In this document: positions 29,352 through 37,484 of the stretch, piece after piece | Numbering within the stretch: position 1 is the stretch's first letter | Layout: every line of letters begins with the position of its first letter | Assembly (NCBI RefSeq): GCF_001544075.1 | Contig: NZ_BCNT01000003.1 | Coordinates: 62,001-126,000 of the forward strand | Source of the DNA: Comamonas terrae | GTDB taxonomy: Bacteria; Pseudomonadota; Gammaproteobacteria; Burkholderiales; Burkholderiaceae_C | Reading direction: 5' to 3' | DNA length: 64,000 nt | Program-made: the position numbers and the translations under genes | Notes under the pieces: generated by a model | What the model was told of the DNA's origin: nothing | The model's database searches: none | What the model saw: the letters and a program-made list of their open reading frames with translations, nothing else

Positions 29352-30347
29352 TCAGCCCCGGGGATGATGCCTGGCGTGCAGGGCCTTGAGCCTCTCGCGC
29401 GCCACATGGGTGTAGATGGTGGTGGTCGAGATGTCGGCATGGCCCAGCAGCATCTGCACCACGCGCAGGTCCGCGCCGTGGTTGAGCAAATGCGTGGCGA
29501 ACGCGTGGCGCAGCGTGTGCGGCGACAGCGGAGCGGTGATGCCCGCCATCCGCGCGCATTTCTTGACGATGACCCAGAACATGACCCGGCTCATGCCCGC
29601 GCCGCGCTGGGTCACGAACACGGCATCGCTGTGCTGGCCGTTCAGGATCAGGGCCCGCGCCTCGCGCAGATAGCGCTCCAGCCACCACTGGGCTTCCTGC
29701 CCGAACGGCACCAGCCGTTCCTTGCGCCCCTTGCCGGTCACGCGCAGCACGCCCGAGCGCAGGTCCAGCTCATGCATGCGCACGCCCACCAGCTCGCTCA
29801 CGCGCAGGCCGCTCGCATACATCAACTCCAGCATGGCGCGGTCGCGCAGGCCCAGCGGCGTGTCGGCATCGGGCGCCTGCAGCAGGGCTTCGACCTGCGC
29901 CTGGGTCAGCGTCTTGGGCATACGCGGCGCCTGCCGGGCCGCCAGCAGGCGCACGGTGGGATCGGCCGCCACGCGTTTTTCGCGCAGCGCCCAGCGGTAG
30001 TAGCGGCGCAGTACGGTCAGGCGCCGGTTCGACGATGTGGCCTTGGTGTCGTCCACCCGGGCCGCGAAATAGCCCTGCAAATGAACCTCGGCCGTCGCAT
30101 CCAGCGCCAGCGGCGGCTGCTCGCGCGCCAGCCAGCGCGCGAAGGCCACCATGTCGCGCCGGTAGGCGGCCAGCGTGTTGCGCGACAGGCCATCCTCCAG
30201 CAGCAGCGCATCGACGAAGGCGTCGATGGCGTCCAGACTCTCGGGCAGCGGCTGCGGCCAGTCGTCGGGACGCATGGCCGGCGCGGCCGGCCTGGCTGCG
30301 GCGCGGGCATCTTGGACATCGGGAGAAGGCATGGCGGTCTGCGGCAT
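29352..30347 (-). CDS. xerD: Site-specific tyrosine recombinase, XerD
   Basis: A 331-residue recombinase that resolves chromosome dimers at dif together with XerC. The N-terminal SAM-like domain (IDAFVDALLLEDGLSRNTLAAYRRD) is followed by the catalytic domain: Arg in YASGLRVSEL, Lys in TGKGRKERLVP, His-x-x-Arg in HTLRHAFATHLL, His in LLGHADIST and nucleophile Tyr in TIYTHV. All are intact. The first ATG gives a ~35-residue extension before the conserved part; a start slightly downstream is possible. No attachment sites or integrase context, so it is a housekeeping Xer protein. Confidence 0.9.
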   Translation of the reverse strand: MPQTAMPSPDVQDARAAARPAAPAMRPDDWPQPLPESLDAIDAFVDALLLEDGLSRNTLAAYRRDMVAFARWLAREQPPLALDATAEVHLQGYFAARVDDTKATSSNRRLTVLRRYYRWALREKRVAADPTVRLLAARQAPRMPKTLTQAQVEALLQAPDADTPLGLRDRAMLELMYASGLRVSELVGVRMHELDLRSGVLRVTGKGRKERLVPFGQEAQWWLERYLREARALILNGQHSDAVFVTQRGAGMSRVMFWVIVKKCARMAGITAPLSPHTLRHAFATHLLNHGADLRVVQMLLGHADISTTTIYTHVARERLKALHARHHPRG

Positions 30348-30460
30348 ATGCCAAGCCTACACGCTCCGGGCCGCATTCAGGATGTCGAACGCGCCCCGGC
30401 CGCCCTGCCCTTCGGATGCAGGGAGCATCTTGACAGAAACAGCATCAAGCCCTTGCGGCA

Positions 30461-30480
30461 CAAGCGCTGGCAGCTATCAA
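30461..30480. repeat. AT-rich intergenic repeat, inverse copy (CAAGCGCTGGCAGCTATCAA)
   Basis: Reverse complement gives TTGATAGCTGCCAGCGCTTG, nearly identical to the copy at 3463. It sits between xerD and the second Bug gene. Confidence 0.65.
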
Positions 30481-30491
30481 ATTTCAGATCC

Positions 30492-30535
30492 AGAAAAAGA
30501 AAACCCGAAGGACTGCCTTCGCAGCACTTCGGGTT
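30492..30535 (-). terminator. Rho-independent terminator of the Bug orphan 2 gene
   Basis: On the minus strand AACCCGAAG and CTTCGGGTT pair (30502-30510 with 30527-30535) and are followed by a T-rich tail (TTTTCTTTTTC). It lies 22 bp after the stop at 30558. Confidence 0.8.
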
Positions 30536-30557
30536 CCGCAATGGCGCAGGCCGCAAA

Positions 30558-31538
30558 TCAGTCCAGCGTCAGCTTCTGCTTGGCCACCACCTGCTTGTAG
30601 GTTTCGAACTCATCCTTGAGCTCCTTGGCGAACTGCTCGGGCGTGTTGGCCACGACCAGCGAGCCGGTGTCCTCGATGCGCTTTTTCACCGCCGGATCCT
30701 GCAATACCTTGCGCACGGCGGCGTTGATCTTGTCCACCACGGCCTTGTCCATGCCCTTGGGCCCGATGATGCCGTAGAAGGCCATGCGGTTCACGGGCTC
30801 CAGTCCCACTTCCTTGAAGGTGGGCACATCGGGCAGCACGGCCAGGCGCTGGGGTGCGGCCACGACGACGGCGTTCAGGCGCTTGTCCTTGATGAAGGGC
30901 AGGGCCGATGGCAGGTTGTCCAGGATCATGGGAATCTGGCCGGCCACCGCGTCATTGAGGGCCGGGCCCGCGCCGCGGTAGGGCACATGGGTCATCTGGA
31001 TGCCGGTCAGGCTCTTGTACAGCTCCATCAGCATGTGCTGGATGCCGCCCGTGCCCGAGGAACCGTAGGAATACCTGCCGGGATTGGCCTTGAGCTCGGC
31101 CTCGAAGGCCTTGTAGCTGGCCGCGCCGGCGAACTTGGGATTCACGGCGATCACATTGGGCGTGGCCGCGATGTTGACGATGGGCGTGAAATCGGTCAGC
31201 GGGTTATAGGCCGTCTTGGGGTTGATGGCGGGGTTGGTGGCCATGGTCGACACCGTGGCAATGCCCAGGTTGTAGCCATCGGGCTTCTGGCGGGCCGTCT
31301 CCAGCGCACCGATCACGCCGCCGCCGCCGCCCTTGTTGTCCACCACCACGGACTGGCCGAGTTCCTTGCCCAGCGGATCGGCGATGACGCGCGCAATGAT
31401 GTCGGTAGTGCCGCCTGCGGCAAAGGGAACCAGCAGCTTGATGGGCTTGTTGGGAAAGCTGGCATCGGCCATCGCGGCAGTCGAAACACCTGCGGTTGCA
31501 AGAGCCATGGTCAGGCCCAGCCATAGGCGACGGTTCAT
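30558..31538 (-). CDS. Bug-family tripartite tricarboxylate transporter substrate-binding protein (orphan 2)
   Basis: A 326-residue periplasmic binding protein. Signal peptide MNRRLWLGLTMALATAG, mature start near ADASFPNKPIKLLVPFAAGGTTD; SVVVDNKGGGGGVIG and HVPYRGAGPALNDAVAGQIPM are the family ligand-loop regions. Start at 31538 is set by GAGGAG 9 nt upstream. It differs clearly from the Bug protein at 27430, so this is not a recent duplication. No transporter membrane genes are adjacent. Confidence 0.92.
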   Translation of the reverse strand: MNRRLWLGLTMALATAGVSTAAMADASFPNKPIKLLVPFAAGGTTDIIARVIADPLGKELGQSVVVDNKGGGGGVIGALETARQKPDGYNLGIATVSTMATNPAINPKTAYNPLTDFTPIVNIAATPNVIAVNPKFAGAASYKAFEAELKANPGRYSYGSSGTGGIQHMLMELYKSLTGIQMTHVPYRGAGPALNDAVAGQIPMILDNLPSALPFIKDKRLNAVVVAAPQRLAVLPDVPTFKEVGLEPVNRMAFYGIIGPKGMDKAVVDKINAAVRKVLQDPAVKKRIEDTGSLVVANTPEQFAKELKDEFETYKQVVAKQKLTLD

Positions 31539-31762
31539 AAAGGGTCTCCTCATGAGGTCTGTAAAAAGAACTAGGGATACTAAAAGCCGTGCGCCGGCTT
31601 GGCCTGCCCTCACCTGTGACAATTTGTCAGTGTTTTCCCGAGTTTTGCTGCAGATACCGAACTTGCACCCATTCAATACGGCTCTAGGCACCGGGCTTGC
31701 ACTGCGGCCTTTACCATCCCTTCTTCCTATACTGGCTTGAAACCATGACAAAGGAGGGAATC

Positions 31763-32443
31763 TTGCCAATATTTGCAGCCAACACCACGCGGCGGCGCCA
31801 TCTCCAGGACTGGGCCGCGCTTGGCCTGCTGATGGGCCTGACCACGAGCCTTGCGGCCTGCGGCAAGAAGAGTAGCGGCAGCGGCCCGGTGATTGCAGCC
31901 GGCGCCACGGTGCTGGCCCTGGGCGATTCACTGACCTTCGGCACCGGCACCACGCCAGACAAATCCTGGCCTAGCCTGTTGCAGCAGCACAGCGGCTGGA
32001 GCCTCGTCAACGCCGGCGTGCCTGGCGAAACTTCGGCCCAGATCAGTGCGCGCATGGCCGGCCTTCTCGACGAGCATCGCCCCGCCCTCGTGATCCTGTG
32101 CGCCGGCGGCAATGACTTTCTCCAGCAGCGAAACTCTGGCGAAACACGCGACAATCTGCGCGCCATGCTGGCCGCACTCAAGGCTCGGCAATTGCCCGTG
32201 CTGCTGGTATCGGTACCACAGATGAGCCTGATGACAGCGGCCACGGGCAGGTTCAAGGACCATCCGCTATTTGCGGAAGTGGCCAAGGAGGCCCGGGTGC
32301 CGCTGCTGGAGAACGCATGGTCCGAGGTCCTCAGCCAGGCCAGCTTGCGCGCCGACCAGGTGCACGCCAATGCAGAGGGCTATGCCCTGTTTGCCGACAG
32401 ACTGCAGACCCAGCTGCGCACTTCCGGCTTTCTCGGATCCTGA
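31763..32443 (+). CDS. SGNH-type arylesterase / lysophospholipase (TesA-like) lipoprotein
   Basis: A 226-residue esterase of the GDSL/SGNH hydrolase family. Block I is LALGDSLTFGTGTTPDKSW with the nucleophile Ser; block II Gly in NAGVPGETS; block III AGGNDFLQ; block V DQVHANAEGY with catalytic Asp and His. A lipobox LAAC (Cys33) predicts a lipoprotein. The start is read as TTG at 31763 because a perfect AAGGAGGG lies 4 nt upstream; an ATG at 31745 is in frame but has no such site. It is divergent from the Bug gene. Confidence 0.88.
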   Translation: MPIFAANTTRRRHLQDWAALGLLMGLTTSLAACGKKSSGSGPVIAAGATVLALGDSLTFGTGTTPDKSWPSLLQQHSGWSLVNAGVPGETSAQISARMAGLLDEHRPALVILCAGGNDFLQQRNSGETRDNLRAMLAALKARQLPVLLVSVPQMSLMTAATGRFKDHPLFAEVAKEARVPLLENAWSEVLSQASLRADQVHANAEGYALFADRLQTQLRTSGFLGS

Positions 32444-32451
32444 GCGACTCT

Positions 32452-33540
32452 CTATGCCTGCGGCGCCTGGGCCAGGGCCCAGGCCACATGCTCGCGCACC
32501 ACTGCGCTGTCGTGCGCGGCACGGCTGGCCAGCGCGGCCTGCAGGCCAGCACGCTCGGCGGCATCGGTGCTCGCGCGCAGCGCATTGCCCAGGGCCACGG
32601 CCACGTTGCGCAGCCAGCGCGCATGGCCTATGCGCCGTATCGGGCTGCCTTCGGTCAGGCGCAGGAAGGTGGCCTCGTCCCAGGCAAAGAAATGCACGAG
32701 CTGCGTGCCGGCCAGGCCCGCACGCGCATCGAAGTCGGGCAGCGTGCTGGTCCCGGCAAACTTGTTCCAGGGGCAGGCCAGCTGGCAATCGTCGCAGCCG
32801 TAGATGCGGTTGGCCATGAGCGGGCGCAGCTCGACGGGAATGGCGCCGGGATGCTCGATGGTCAGATAGGAAATGCAGCGGCGCGCATCCACGCGGTGCG
32901 CGGCCACGATGGCGCCGGTGGGGCAGGCATCCACGCAGGAGGTGCAGCTGCCGCAGTGCGCGGACACGGGCTCCGTAGGCTCCAGTGCCACGTCCACATA
33001 GATCTCGCCCAGGAAGAACATGGAACCGGCCTCGCGGTGCAGCACCAGCGTGTGCTTGCCGCGCCAGCCCAGCCCGCTGCGGCTGGCCAGCTCGGCCTCC
33101 AGCACCGGCGCCGAGTCGGTGAAGACGCGGTGGCCGAACGGCCCGATTTCCTGCGCGATGCGGTCGGCCAGCTTCTGCAGCCGGTTGCGCAGCACCTTGT
33201 GGTAGTCGCGGCCGCGCGCATAGACGGAGACGATGCCTTCGCCCGGCCGCTGCAGGCGCGACCATTCCACCGCCTGCCAGCCTGCGGGCGTGTCGCGGGG
33301 AAGATAGTCCATGCGGGCCGTGATCACGCTCACGGTGCCGGGAACTAATTCGGCCGGACGCGCTCGTTTCAAGCCATGGGCCTGCATGTAGTGCATCTCG
33401 CCATGGAACCCCTGCGCCAACCATTGCTCCAAACCCGGTTCGGCCGAGGACAAATCCACACCAGCCACACCAATTTGGGAAAATCCCAGCTCGCGAGCCC
33501 AGGCTTGCATCAAAGGAACCAATTGACTGCTGCTCACCAT
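32452..33540 (-). CDS. queG: Epoxyqueuosine reductase
   Basis: A 362-residue iron-sulphur enzyme performing the last step of queuosine tRNA modification, reducing epoxyqueuosine with cobalamin. Two ferredoxin-type [4Fe-4S] motifs are visible: CGSCTSCVDACPTGAI and CDDCQLACPWNKF. The N-terminal QueG signature DYLPRDTPAGW and SVYARGRDYHKVLRNRLQKL are present. A C-terminal HEAT-like part follows. ATG at 33540. It is divergent from tsaE, as is common in beta-proteobacteria. Confidence 0.95.
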   Translation of the reverse strand: MVSSSQLVPLMQAWARELGFSQIGVAGVDLSSAEPGLEQWLAQGFHGEMHYMQAHGLKRARPAELVPGTVSVITARMDYLPRDTPAGWQAVEWSRLQRPGEGIVSVYARGRDYHKVLRNRLQKLADRIAQEIGPFGHRVFTDSAPVLEAELASRSGLGWRGKHTLVLHREAGSMFFLGEIYVDVALEPTEPVSAHCGSCTSCVDACPTGAIVAAHRVDARRCISYLTIEHPGAIPVELRPLMANRIYGCDDCQLACPWNKFAGTSTLPDFDARAGLAGTQLVHFFAWDEATFLRLTEGSPIRRIGHARWLRNVAVALGNALRASTDAAERAGLQAALASRAAHDSAVVREHVAWALAQAPQA

Positions 33541-33591
33541 ATTCCCCCGATTGTAGAAAGCACGGCGCCCGCGCCCCTGCAGGAGCTGCGC

Positions 33592-34044
33592 ATGGCCTGG
33601 CACGACGAAGAGGACACTGCGCGCTTTGCCCGGACCCTGGCGGCCCAGTCTCCGCTGCGCCATGCCTACGTCACGCTGCATGGCGACCTGGGGGCGGGCA
33701 AGACCACGCTGGTGCGCCACTGGCTGCGCGCCCTGGGCGTGCAGGGCCGCATCAAGAGCCCCACCTATGCCGTGGTGGAGCCGCACGAAGCGGACGGCCT
33801 GTCGATCTGGCACTTCGATTTCTACCGCTTCGACGATCCGCGCGAATGGGAAGACGCCGGTTTTCGCGACATTTTTGCCAGCCCCGGCCTCAAGCTGGCA
33901 GAATGGCCCGAAAAGGCCGCAGCGGTTACACCTGTTGCGGATATAGCTATCCATATCGAAGCAATCGACGACTCACGGCGGCAGGTGACGCTCAAGGCAT
34001 TCACACCGGCCGGCTGCACCGTGCTTGACGCATTCAAGGCATGA
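33592..34044 (+). CDS. tsaE: tRNA threonylcarbamoyladenosine biosynthesis ATPase TsaE
   Basis: A 150-residue P-loop ATPase of the TsaBDE complex that makes t6A37 in tRNA. Walker A is HGDLGAGKTTLVRH; KSPTYAVVEPH and IWHFDFYRFDDPREWEDAGFRDIF are family signatures. ATG at 33592 is preferred because AGGAG lies 7 nt upstream; the longer frame has only non-ATG or antisense N-termini. Codons near 33930-33970 are AT-rich (ATAGCTATCC), a possible trace of the dispersed repeat. It overlaps amiC by ATGA. Confidence 0.93.
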   Translation: MAWHDEEDTARFARTLAAQSPLRHAYVTLHGDLGAGKTTLVRHWLRALGVQGRIKSPTYAVVEPHEADGLSIWHFDFYRFDDPREWEDAGFRDIFASPGLKLAEWPEKAAAVTPVADIAIHIEAIDDSRRQVTLKAFTPAGCTVLDAFKA

Positions 34045-35534
34045 GCAAAGCCCTACCTACTCCCGTTCCGTTCGGACTCTCGCGCCGCGGCCTGCTGCAG
34101 GCGGGCTCCATCGTGCTGCTGCTGGGCCGCCAGCACATCGCCCAGGGCGCCAGCATCGTGGCCGTGCGCGTCTGGCCTGCGCCCGACTATTCGCGCGTGA
34201 CCATCGAGTCCGACATCCCGCTGACGGCCAAGCCCATCTTCGTGCCCACGCCGCCACGCCTAGCCGTGGATATCGAGGGCATAGACCTGAACCCGGCCCT
34301 GCGCGAACTGGTGGCCAAGGTCCGGCCCGACGATCCCAACATCTCGACGATCCGCGTGGGCCAGAACTCGCCCAGCGTGGTGCGCCTGGTGATCGACCTC
34401 AAGCAGGAGGCCCGTCCCCAGGTCTTCACGCTGGCGCCGATCGCGCCCTACAAGAACCGCCTGGTGCTGGACCTCTATCCGGCCAAGGCCGTGGATCCTC
34501 TGGAGGCACTGATCAGCGAGCGGCTGCGCGATGCCGGCGCGGGTGCCGCCCCTGCGCCTTCTTCATCGCCCATCGCCACGCCGCCGCCCGCCATTGCCGC
34601 AGCGCCCCAGCCCGACCCGCTGGGCGACCTGATCGCCCAGCACAACCGCCCCGGCGCCGTACCGACACCTGCGCCGGCACCAACCGTCACGGCCCAGGCG
34701 CCGTCACCGGCACCGGTCAGGCCGGTGCCGGCTCCCCCTGCCCCCGCACCCGCGCCGACGGCTCCTGCGCCCTCGGCACCCGCCGTCAATCTGGCCACCT
34801 CGCGGCGCACCGACCGCATCATCATCGTGGCCCTGGACCCCGGCCACGGCGGCGAGGACCCCGGCGCCACCGGCCCTAGCGGCCTGCGCGAAAAGGATGT
34901 GGTGCTCAAGGTGGCCCATCTGCTGCGCGAGCGCATCAACAACTCCCGCGTGGGCGGCAATCCCATGCGCGCCTTCATGACGCGCGACGCCGACTTCTTC
35001 GTGCCCCTGGCCACCCGCGTGGAAAAGGCCCGCCGCGTGCAAGCCGACCTGTTCATCAGCATCCATGCCGACGCCTTCACCACGCCCGCCGCGCGCGGCG
35101 CCAGCGTGTTTGCGCTCAGCGAGCGCGGCGCCTCCAGCACCGCTGCGCGCTGGCTGGCCAACAAGGAAAACCAGTCCGATCTGGTCGGCGGCCTGAACAT
35201 GGGCGCGCAGGACCAGCACGTGCAGCGCATGCTGCTGGACATGAGCACCACGGCCCAGATCAAGGACAGCCTCAAGCTCGGCACCTCGCTGCTCGGCGAG
35301 ATCGGCGGCATGGCGCGCCTGCACAAGGGCAAGGTGGAGCAGGCCGGCTTTGCCGTGCTCAAGGCACCGGACATCCCCAGCGTGCTGGTGGAAACGGCCT
35401 TCATCAGCAACCCCGAGGAAGAGGCCAAGCTGCGCAGCAGCACCTACCAGGAGCAGCTGGCCGATGCGCTGATGAGCGGCATCCGCAAATACTTTGCCCA
35501 CAACCCGCCGCTGGCCCGCAGCCGGTCGGTATAG
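34041..35534 (+). CDS. amiC: N-acetylmuramoyl-L-alanine amidase, AmiC-type
   Basis: A 497-residue periplasmic amidase that splits septal peptidoglycan at cell separation. A twin-arginine signal (LSRRGLLQAGSIVLLLG) exports it; an AMIN domain (residues ~40-150) targets the septum; a Pro/Ala-rich linker (~170-255) precedes the Amidase_3 domain (~265-485). Zinc ligands and catalytic Glu are in ALDPGHGGEDPGA, ISIHADAF and VLVETAFISNPEEE. Start overlaps the tsaE stop (ATGA), the standard tsaE-amiC pairing. Confidence 0.94.
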   Translation: MSKALPTPVPFGLSRRGLLQAGSIVLLLGRQHIAQGASIVAVRVWPAPDYSRVTIESDIPLTAKPIFVPTPPRLAVDIEGIDLNPALRELVAKVRPDDPNISTIRVGQNSPSVVRLVIDLKQEARPQVFTLAPIAPYKNRLVLDLYPAKAVDPLEALISERLRDAGAGAAPAPSSSPIATPPPAIAAAPQPDPLGDLIAQHNRPGAVPTPAPAPTVTAQAPSPAPVRPVPAPPAPAPAPTAPAPSAPAVNLATSRRTDRIIIVALDPGHGGEDPGATGPSGLREKDVVLKVAHLLRERINNSRVGGNPMRAFMTRDADFFVPLATRVEKARRVQADLFISIHADAFTTPAARGASVFALSERGASSTAARWLANKENQSDLVGGLNMGAQDQHVQRMLLDMSTTAQIKDSLKLGTSLLGEIGGMARLHKGKVEQAGFAVLKAPDIPSVLVETAFISNPEEEAKLRSSTYQEQLADALMSGIRKYFAHNPPLARSRSV

Positions 35535-35747
35535 GCGGCGTCCGACATCCGGCCCGCACAAGCCGGCGGGCCCGTGCCACTGCCCGCCCACGGCGGCGCC
35601 GGCTGGCTTCGGCGGGCGTTTTGCGCCCATCTCCTACCATGGCCCGCGCGCAGCCATGGCACCATGAAAGCGTGTTCCACCTGGAGTGAGGGCTTGCACA
35701 ATCACCCGCCCCAAGCGGCCTGCCTCGCTCCCACCAAGGAGATGGAT

Positions 35748-35978
35748 ATGAAGATACGAACCGGCTCTTCCCTTGCTGCAGCTGCACTGCTGAGCCTTGC
35801 CCTGGCGGGCTGCTCCTCCAACCCGACCAACGCCCAGATCGGCACCGGCGTGGGCGCCGTGGCCGGCGGCGTGGTGGGCGATGCAGTCTTCGGCTCCACC
35901 CTGGGTACCGTGGGCGGCGCCGCAGCTGGCGCCCTCATCGGCAACGAGGTGGGCAAGCGCAACGACCGCCGCTACTGA
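35748..35978 (+). CDS. Small glycine-zipper 2TM lipoprotein (OsmB/17-kDa-like)
   Basis: A 76-residue lipoprotein. Lipobox LALAGC with Cys22, then two glycine-zipper helices (IGTGVGAVAGGVVGDAVFG and LGTVGGAAAGALIGNEVGKRN). AAGGAG abuts the ATG at 35742 but stands 6 nt from the ATG at 35748, so 35748 is the better start. It has a close paralogue at 37107 and a larger relative at 9949. Membrane-inserting small lipoprotein of unknown detailed role. Confidence 0.88.
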   Translation: MKIRTGSSLAAAALLSLALAGCSSNPTNAQIGTGVGAVAGGVVGDAVFGSTLGTVGGAAAGALIGNEVGKRNDRRY

Positions 35979-35990
35979 CGGGTCGCGCGC

Positions 35991-36029
35991 CCATGAAAAA
36001 AGCCCCGCATCGCGGGGCTTTTTTCATGG
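35991..36029. terminator. Long symmetrical bidirectional terminator
   Basis: An 18-bp perfect stem: CCATGAAAAAAGCCCCGC (35991-36008) and GCGGGGCTTTTTTCATGG (36012-36029) around a three-base loop. It serves both the lipoprotein (+) and dedA (-) genes. Confidence 0.92.
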
Positions 36030-36045
36030 TGGAGCGGCCGGCCCG

Positions 36046-36705
36046 CTACAGCGCGGAAACCTTGGCCTTGCCATCCCGGCCGGCACGCCAGGCGCCGAAG
36101 ATGGCCAGCAGGCCGGGGACCAGGATCAGCCCCCAGATGATCTTCTCCAGATTGTTGCGCACCCATTCCAGGTTGCCGAAGAAGTAGCCGGCCGTGCTGA
36201 TGCCCAGCACCCAGATCAGCGCGCCCACGATGTTGAACATGCTGAAGCGGGCCCGGCTCATGTGCGCCACGCCGGCCACGAAGGGCGCAAAGGTGCGGAT
36301 GAACGGCATGAAGCGCGCCAGGATGATGGTGATGCCGCCATAGCGCTCGTAGAACGCATGCGCCTGGTCAAAGGCCCTGCGGTTGAACCAGCGCGAGTCC
36401 TCCCACTGGAAGACCTTGGGCCCGAGGGTGCGGCCGATGGCATAGTTGCACTGGTCGCCCAGGATGGCCGCCAGCAGCAGCACGGCCACGGCCAGCGGAA
36501 AGCTCATGAAGCCCGCGCCGCACAGCGCACCGGTGATGAACAGCAGCGAATCCCCGGGCAGGAACGGCATGACCACCACCCCCGTCTCCACGAACACGAT
36601 GATGAACAGCAGGGCATACACCCAGGGCCCATAGGCCACGACAAAGGCTTCCAGATGCTTGTCGATATGCAGGATGAAGTCGATCAGGAACTGAATGATT
36701 TCCAA
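36046..36705 (-). CDS. DedA-family membrane protein
   Basis: A 219-residue inner-membrane protein of the DedA/VTT family with about five hydrophobic segments. Hallmarks: the re-entrant region VVVMPFLPGDSLLF near residues 43-56, and the C-terminal motif ARFMPFIRTFAPFVAGVAHMSRARF with conserved Arg residues and the second PF-R/FIRTF motif. DedA proteins act in lipid scramblase/undecaprenyl-phosphate recycling and proton-dependent homeostasis. Confidence 0.92.
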   Translation of the reverse strand: MEIIQFLIDFILHIDKHLEAFVVAYGPWVYALLFIIVFVETGVVVMPFLPGDSLLFITGALCGAGFMSFPLAVAVLLLAAILGDQCNYAIGRTLGPKVFQWEDSRWFNRRAFDQAHAFYERYGGITIILARFMPFIRTFAPFVAGVAHMSRARFSMFNIVGALIWVLGISTAGYFFGNLEWVRNNLEKIIWGLILVPGLLAIFGAWRAGRDGKAKVSAL

Positions 36706-37106
36706 GGCGCAATCCTCTTGATTTCCGCAGGGCGGCTACGGCGGCATGCCGATATTGCCGCTCATGCGGCCTGTAATGTACTGCGCAAAACCTGCCATTT
36801 TGCGCCCCGGTCTTCCGGCAGGCCAGCGTGCGCAGGCACCTTGCAACAACGGTCACAGCTGCTTGCATCCGGCAACAATCGTGCCCACGGGCACTCACCC
36901 TGTTACAAGTTTTGTTAAATCTATACTTGAATCTCATCCAAGCCCCGGATTTGTGCAGGCACAGTGGAGGCGTGTCAGAGCCATGTGCAAATCCTGTGCG
37001 ACGACGCAAAGTCCGGAACCCGATGTCGTGGTTCTGCTGCTTCACTCATCCGGGATGAGGTGCACAGCAGTTCTCCCCCAACAAGCAAGATGAGAGGAAT
37101 TCAAAA
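36706..37106. other. 401-bp gene-free region with hairpins and putative leader of the 37107 lipoprotein gene
   Basis: No credible gene. A perfect hairpin GCGCAAAA/TTTTGCGC (36783-36790 with 36798-36805) lies near dedA. A possible -10 (TATACT, 36922-36927, weak -35) would give a ~170-nt leader containing GTGCAAATC (36984-36992), GACGCAAAGTCCGG near 37003-37016, hairpin ACGAC...GTCGT, GAACC/GGTTC, and palindrome CTCATCCGGGATGAG (37045-37059). Confidence 0.55.
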
Positions 37107-37346
37107 ATGATCAAGAACACTCTGAAGAGCGGCAAATCCCTGGTGCTGGCGGCTGCCGTGGTCGGCACCCTGGCCCTGAGCGGTTGCGCCCATGGCCCCA
37201 GCAATCGACAGCTCGGCATCGGTGCGGGTGCCGTGGCCGGCGGCGCCGTCGGCAATGTGCTGTTCGGCGGCCCCGTGGGCACCATCGGCGGTGCCGCAGC
37301 CGGTGCGCTGATCGGCAACGAAATGACCAGCGGCCGCCGTCGCTGA
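37107..37346 (+). CDS. Small glycine-zipper 2TM lipoprotein, paralogue of 35748
   Basis: A 79-residue lipoprotein. Signal with lipobox LALSGC (Cys27), then IGAGAVAGGAVGNVLFGG and VGTIGGAAAGALIGNEMTSGRRR. The zippers and LIGNE ending match the protein at 35748. GAGAGGAATTCAAAA precedes the ATG. It has a long upstream leader, unlike its paralogue. Confidence 0.87.
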   Translation: MIKNTLKSGKSLVLAAAVVGTLALSGCAHGPSNRQLGIGAGAVAGGAVGNVLFGGPVGTIGGAAAGALIGNEMTSGRRR

Positions 37347-37392
37347 AGCCTCCGGATGCTCTCTCAGGCCGCGGCATCAGCGGCCCGGGCGT

Positions 37393-37421
37393 GAAAAGGA
37401 GCTGCACATGCAGCTCTTTTT
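37393..37421 (+). terminator. Rho-independent terminator
   Basis: GAGCTGCA (37399-37406) pairs with TGCAGCTC (37409-37416), preceded by AAAA and followed by T5. It ends the lipoprotein transcript before mutL. Confidence 0.82.
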
Positions 37422-37484
37422 CATTTCCGCAGCCACAGAAAGCTCACTGCAAAGCCGTCTTGTCCCCGCGCCTAGAATGCTTGC

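Noticed and set aside
29352..30347. Integrase of a mobile element
   Set aside because: The tyrosine recombinase has XerD length and motifs, and no attachment repeats, tRNA target or cargo genes are adjacent.
33930..33970. A dispersed repeat inserted in tsaE
   Set aside because: ATAGCTATCC resembles the repeat, but the encoded residues fit a normal TsaE beta-strand, so evidence for insertion is too weak.
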